Assembly (NCBI RefSeq): GCF_009797025.1 | Contig: NZ_CP047027.1 | Span: 1,302,001-1,366,000, forward strand | Source of the DNA: Cellulophaga sp. L1A9 | Lineage (GTDB): Bacteria > Bacteroidota > Bacteroidia > Flavobacteriales > Flavobacteriaceae | Reading direction: 5' to 3' | DNA length: 64,000 nt | In this document: piece after piece, positions 62,215-64,000 of the stretch | Position numbering within the stretch: position 1 is the first letter of the stretch | Layout of the letters: every line of letters begins with the position of its first letter | Made by a program: the position numbers and the translations under genes | The notes under the pieces: model-generated | The model's database searches: none | Seen by the model: only the letters and a program-made list of their open reading frames with translations | What the model was told of the DNA's origin: nothing

Positions 62215-62239
62215 AAATCCTCTTTTTTATAGAGGATTT
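62215..62239. repeat. 9-bp hairpin in the greA leader
   Basis: AAATCCTCT (62215-62223) pairs exactly with AGAGGATTT (62231-62239). It starts 25 bases before greA on the minus strand, in the spacer shared with the divergent lipoprotein gene. It could be a leader structure or an upstream terminator. Confidence 0.5.
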
Positions 62240-62301
62240 AAGACAAATATACATTTTTTTTGTTCAACTTTGTTTCTGTATTCTTAAAATACAAATATGT
62301 T

Positions 62302-62751
62302 ATGCAAAGAATTTTAGCATTTTTTTTATTGATATTACTATTTGCTTGTGACACGGATACCTCCGATAGAAATCCCTATTTACAAGAGATAGGATTTAGA
62401 TTTGACATTAACACTAATTTACCATTATATAGCGATTTAACGAATGAAGGTAGCGCGATATATATTGGTAATTCTCAAGCAGGAACAAGAGGTATTTTTG
62501 TAATTAAAACCTTATCTGCCTTTGCTGGCTACAGAGCATTTGAAGCTAGTTGTCCTAACCATACGCCAAATAATTGCTCTACGATGACCTTAGATACCAG
62601 TAGAAATTCAGTTACATGCGAGTGTGACGACTACAACTACAGCTTGTTTACCGGTCAATTATTAACCAACCTAGGCGAAGACCAAAAATTTTACAACATG
62701 TTAGAATATCGTGTGAGTGTTGGTAGTGGCGTTATATCGGTTACGAATTAA
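62302..62751 (+). CDS. Rieske-like lipoprotein with altered ligand motif
   Basis: From ATG 62302 the product has 149 residues with lipobox 'LFAC' (Cys16). The mature part resembles small Rieske-fold lipoproteins of flavobacteria: a first box 'ASCPNHTPNNCSTM' (Cys84, His87, Cys92) and a second box 'VTCECDDYNYSLFTGQ' (Cys106, Cys108). Canonical Rieske centres need C-x-H and C-x2-H; here the spacing is C-x2-H and the second His is absent. The [2Fe-2S] cluster may be lost, or the cysteines may form disulfides. The gene diverges from greA. Confidence 0.75.
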   Translation: MQRILAFFLLILLFACDTDTSDRNPYLQEIGFRFDINTNLPLYSDLTNEGSAIYIGNSQAGTRGIFVIKTLSAFAGYRAFEASCPNHTPNNCSTMTLDTSRNSVTCECDDYNYSLFTGQLLTNLGEDQKFYNMLEYRVSVGSGVISVTN

Positions 62752-62761
62752 TAATAACAAC

Positions 62762-63736
62762 TTATTTTAATACCTGACTCATCACCCAACTGGTGTGCAA
62801 AGCGGTTTCACCTGTTGATGGATGCGGGATACCGTCCATCAAATCTAACTTTAGATTTTGAACATGGTAGTGCTGTATGTGCTTCGGGTTTTCTATAAAT
62901 AGCTTATCAATACCTTTAGCATTCTCTAAAACAACCGCCTCTTCTTTAAATATCGAAAAACCTATTTTCCCTTTTGAACCTATTATTTCTACGCTATCTT
63001 CTCTTGCAAAAGCACCAAAATTCCAACTTCCAGTACCTGTAATACCATTTTCATGAACCCAAGTGGCAGTGATTGCATCCTTAGCAGAATATAAGCCTTG
63101 TTGATTAAGACTCATTCCTAAAACCTCTTTAAAGTCACCCAGCAAATAGGCGAACAAGTCTAAACCATGACTCGCCAAATCATCAAAATAACCGCCAGGA
63201 GCAATTTTAGCATCGGTGCGCCAATTATAGTCTTGACTTAAATCGATAGCATTTGCGGGTTTAGAGAAACTCCAGTTTATATGACGAACTTCTCCTATTT
63301 TATCTTCTTTTAACCACTTTTCAACTTGCAGAAAACGAGGCAATGAGCGCCTGTAGTACGCTACAAATAGTGGAACATGTTTCGCTTTAAATGCATTTAC
63401 TATTGCTAGCCCGTCTTCATAACTCGGCGCTAAAGGTTTTTCTATACAGCAAGGCTTACCTGCTTTGGCCACCATTAACCCATATAATTTATGGCTATCC
63501 GGTGGTGTTGCGATATAAATAGCATCTGTTTCTGGATTATTGATGATGTTATCTGCCTCACTATAAAAATGAGGCACCCCATGTCTTTTTGCGTAGTCTT
63601 CTGCTTTTTGCAAGTCTCTGCGCATTACGGCATCTAAACTAAAGCCAGAAGTTGATTGATATGGCGGACCGCTTTTTACTTCGGTTACTGCTCCACAACC
63701 AATTATTCCCCATCGCAATTTCTGAACGCGCTCCAT
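62762..63736 (-). CDS. Gfo/Idh/MocA-family oxidoreductase
   Basis: The 324-residue NAD(P)-dependent oxidoreductase has the Rossmann start 'RWGIIGCGAVTEVKSGPPYQ', 'DAIYIATPPDSHKLYGLM', the catalytic motif 'CCIEKPLAPSYEDG' (EKP) and 'GGYFDDLASHGLDLFAYLLG' with the active-site His. Substrates in this family are usually sugars or inositols; the one here is unknown. It is transcribed alone, just ahead of the TonB receptor end. Confidence 0.92.
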   Translation of the reverse strand: MERVQKLRWGIIGCGAVTEVKSGPPYQSTSGFSLDAVMRRDLQKAEDYAKRHGVPHFYSEADNIINNPETDAIYIATPPDSHKLYGLMVAKAGKPCCIEKPLAPSYEDGLAIVNAFKAKHVPLFVAYYRRSLPRFLQVEKWLKEDKIGEVRHINWSFSKPANAIDLSQDYNWRTDAKIAPGGYFDDLASHGLDLFAYLLGDFKEVLGMSLNQQGLYSAKDAITATWVHENGITGTGSWNFGAFAREDSVEIIGSKGKIGFSIFKEEAVVLENAKGIDKLFIENPKHIQHYHVQNLKLDLMDGIPHPSTGETALHTSWVMSQVLK

Positions 63737-63770
63737 ATTTTAAAATTTTAGTCTAAAATAAGAAATAAAA

Positions 63771-63800
63771 AAAGGGATTTCTAAAAAAGAAATCCCCCTT
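63771..63800 (-). terminator. Terminator of the TonB receptor gene
   Basis: GGGATTTCT (63774-63782) pairs with AGAAATCCC (63788-63796), with A-runs at the left that read as a T-run on the minus strand. It lies about 25 bases after the receptor stop. Confidence 0.85.
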
Positions 63801-63824
63801 AATATCATTACAATTATGTAATCT

Positions 63825-64000
63825 TTAAAAATTTAAGGTTGCCCCTACTAAGAAATTTGTTCCTGCTTGTGGGTAGTAACCTTGAACTTCAAATGACGAA
63901 ACTTCATCCCAAGAATTCAAATAGGTATAGCCATTCGACTCATATTTTTCATTAAAAATATTATTTACTAAAGCAGAAAAAACAATAGATTTAAAAAAGG
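63825..64000 (-). CDS. TonB-dependent receptor, C-terminal end
   Basis: The minus-strand frame is open from the window edge to the TAA at 63825-63827. It reads 'VNNIFNEKYESNGYTYLNSW' and ends 'GYYPQAGTNFLVGATLNF', the last barrel strands and terminal Phe of a TonB-dependent receptor. About 58 codons are visible; the plug and most of the barrel lie beyond the window. The ending with 'GYYPQAG' is typical of siderophore- or cofactor-type receptors, but the ligand cannot be told. Confidence 0.9.
   Translation of the reverse strand, partial: FFKSIVFSALVNNIFNEKYESNGYTYLNSWDEVSSFEVQGYYPQAGTNFLVGATLNF

Overview
The window looks like a chromosomal segment of a marine-type Flavobacteriaceae bacterium (phylum Bacteroidota). 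The evidence is AT-rich DNA, frequent -7 boxes of the form TAnnTTTG, few Shine-Dalgarno sequences, type IX secretion (T9SS) sorting domains, TonB receptors paired with lipoproteins, and families such as DUF4271, DUF4296, DUF3098 and DUF3127. I cannot name the genus. No rRNA, tRNA, CRISPR array, complete insertion sequence or prophage was seen; most of the window is core genome.

Layout. 1-6.5 kb: a cut DUF2959-like gene, a secreted protein, the agmatine-to-putrescine pair aguB-aguA, a lipoprotein PheC-like cyclohexadienyl dehydratase, then a 1.3 kb spacer rich in hairpins and possible gene debris. 6.5-17.2 kb: a penicillin-acylase-family lipoprotein, an ABC exporter, ferredoxin/NifU/Mrp iron-sulfur genes, an alkyltransferase-like protein, a LysE exporter, trmB and a PhoR/PhoB-type two-component pair. 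17.3-23.5 kb: divergent from that pair, a TonB receptor and an internally duplicated lipoprotein, then two tiny T9SS proteins with no cargo. 23.5-34.8 kb: a LuxE-like enzyme, tyrS, an epimerase, DUF4296, dihydroorotase, a polyprenol-phosphate mannose synthase with an ArnT/PMT-like transferase, DUF4271, hemD and pckA. 34.9-43.2 kb: DUF423, a saccharopine-dehydrogenase-like gene with an Lrp regulator, a zinc metallopeptidase, alanine dehydrogenase and leuS. 43.5-47.6 kb: the ftsX-DUF3098-uppP-truB operon. 47.7-53.7 kb: YitT and a TetR/ABC/HlyD/TolC export operon. 53.9-64 kb: tag, small envelope proteins, aat, a DUF3127 protein with an SSB-like tail, a flavin reductase, an orphan histidine kinase, a decayed 2H-phosphoesterase-like gene, HIT, BLUF and GreA proteins, a Rieske-like lipoprotein, a Gfo/Idh/MocA oxidoreductase and the end of another TonB receptor.

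The most interesting signals are: (1) an array of TTAACA-like half-sites in 11-bp-spaced pairs between the phoB-like gene and the TonB receptor, which resembles a PHO box and predicts a phosphate-starvation uptake locus; (2) three GC-rich, REP-like elements carried in frame inside leuS; (3) a decayed 2H-phosphoesterase-like gene at about 60.5 kb; (4) two consecutive T9SS sorting domains without cargo; (5) an ABC exporter with an eroded signature and Walker B in an otherwise intact operon. I did not find a clearly new multi-gene defence or mobile system.
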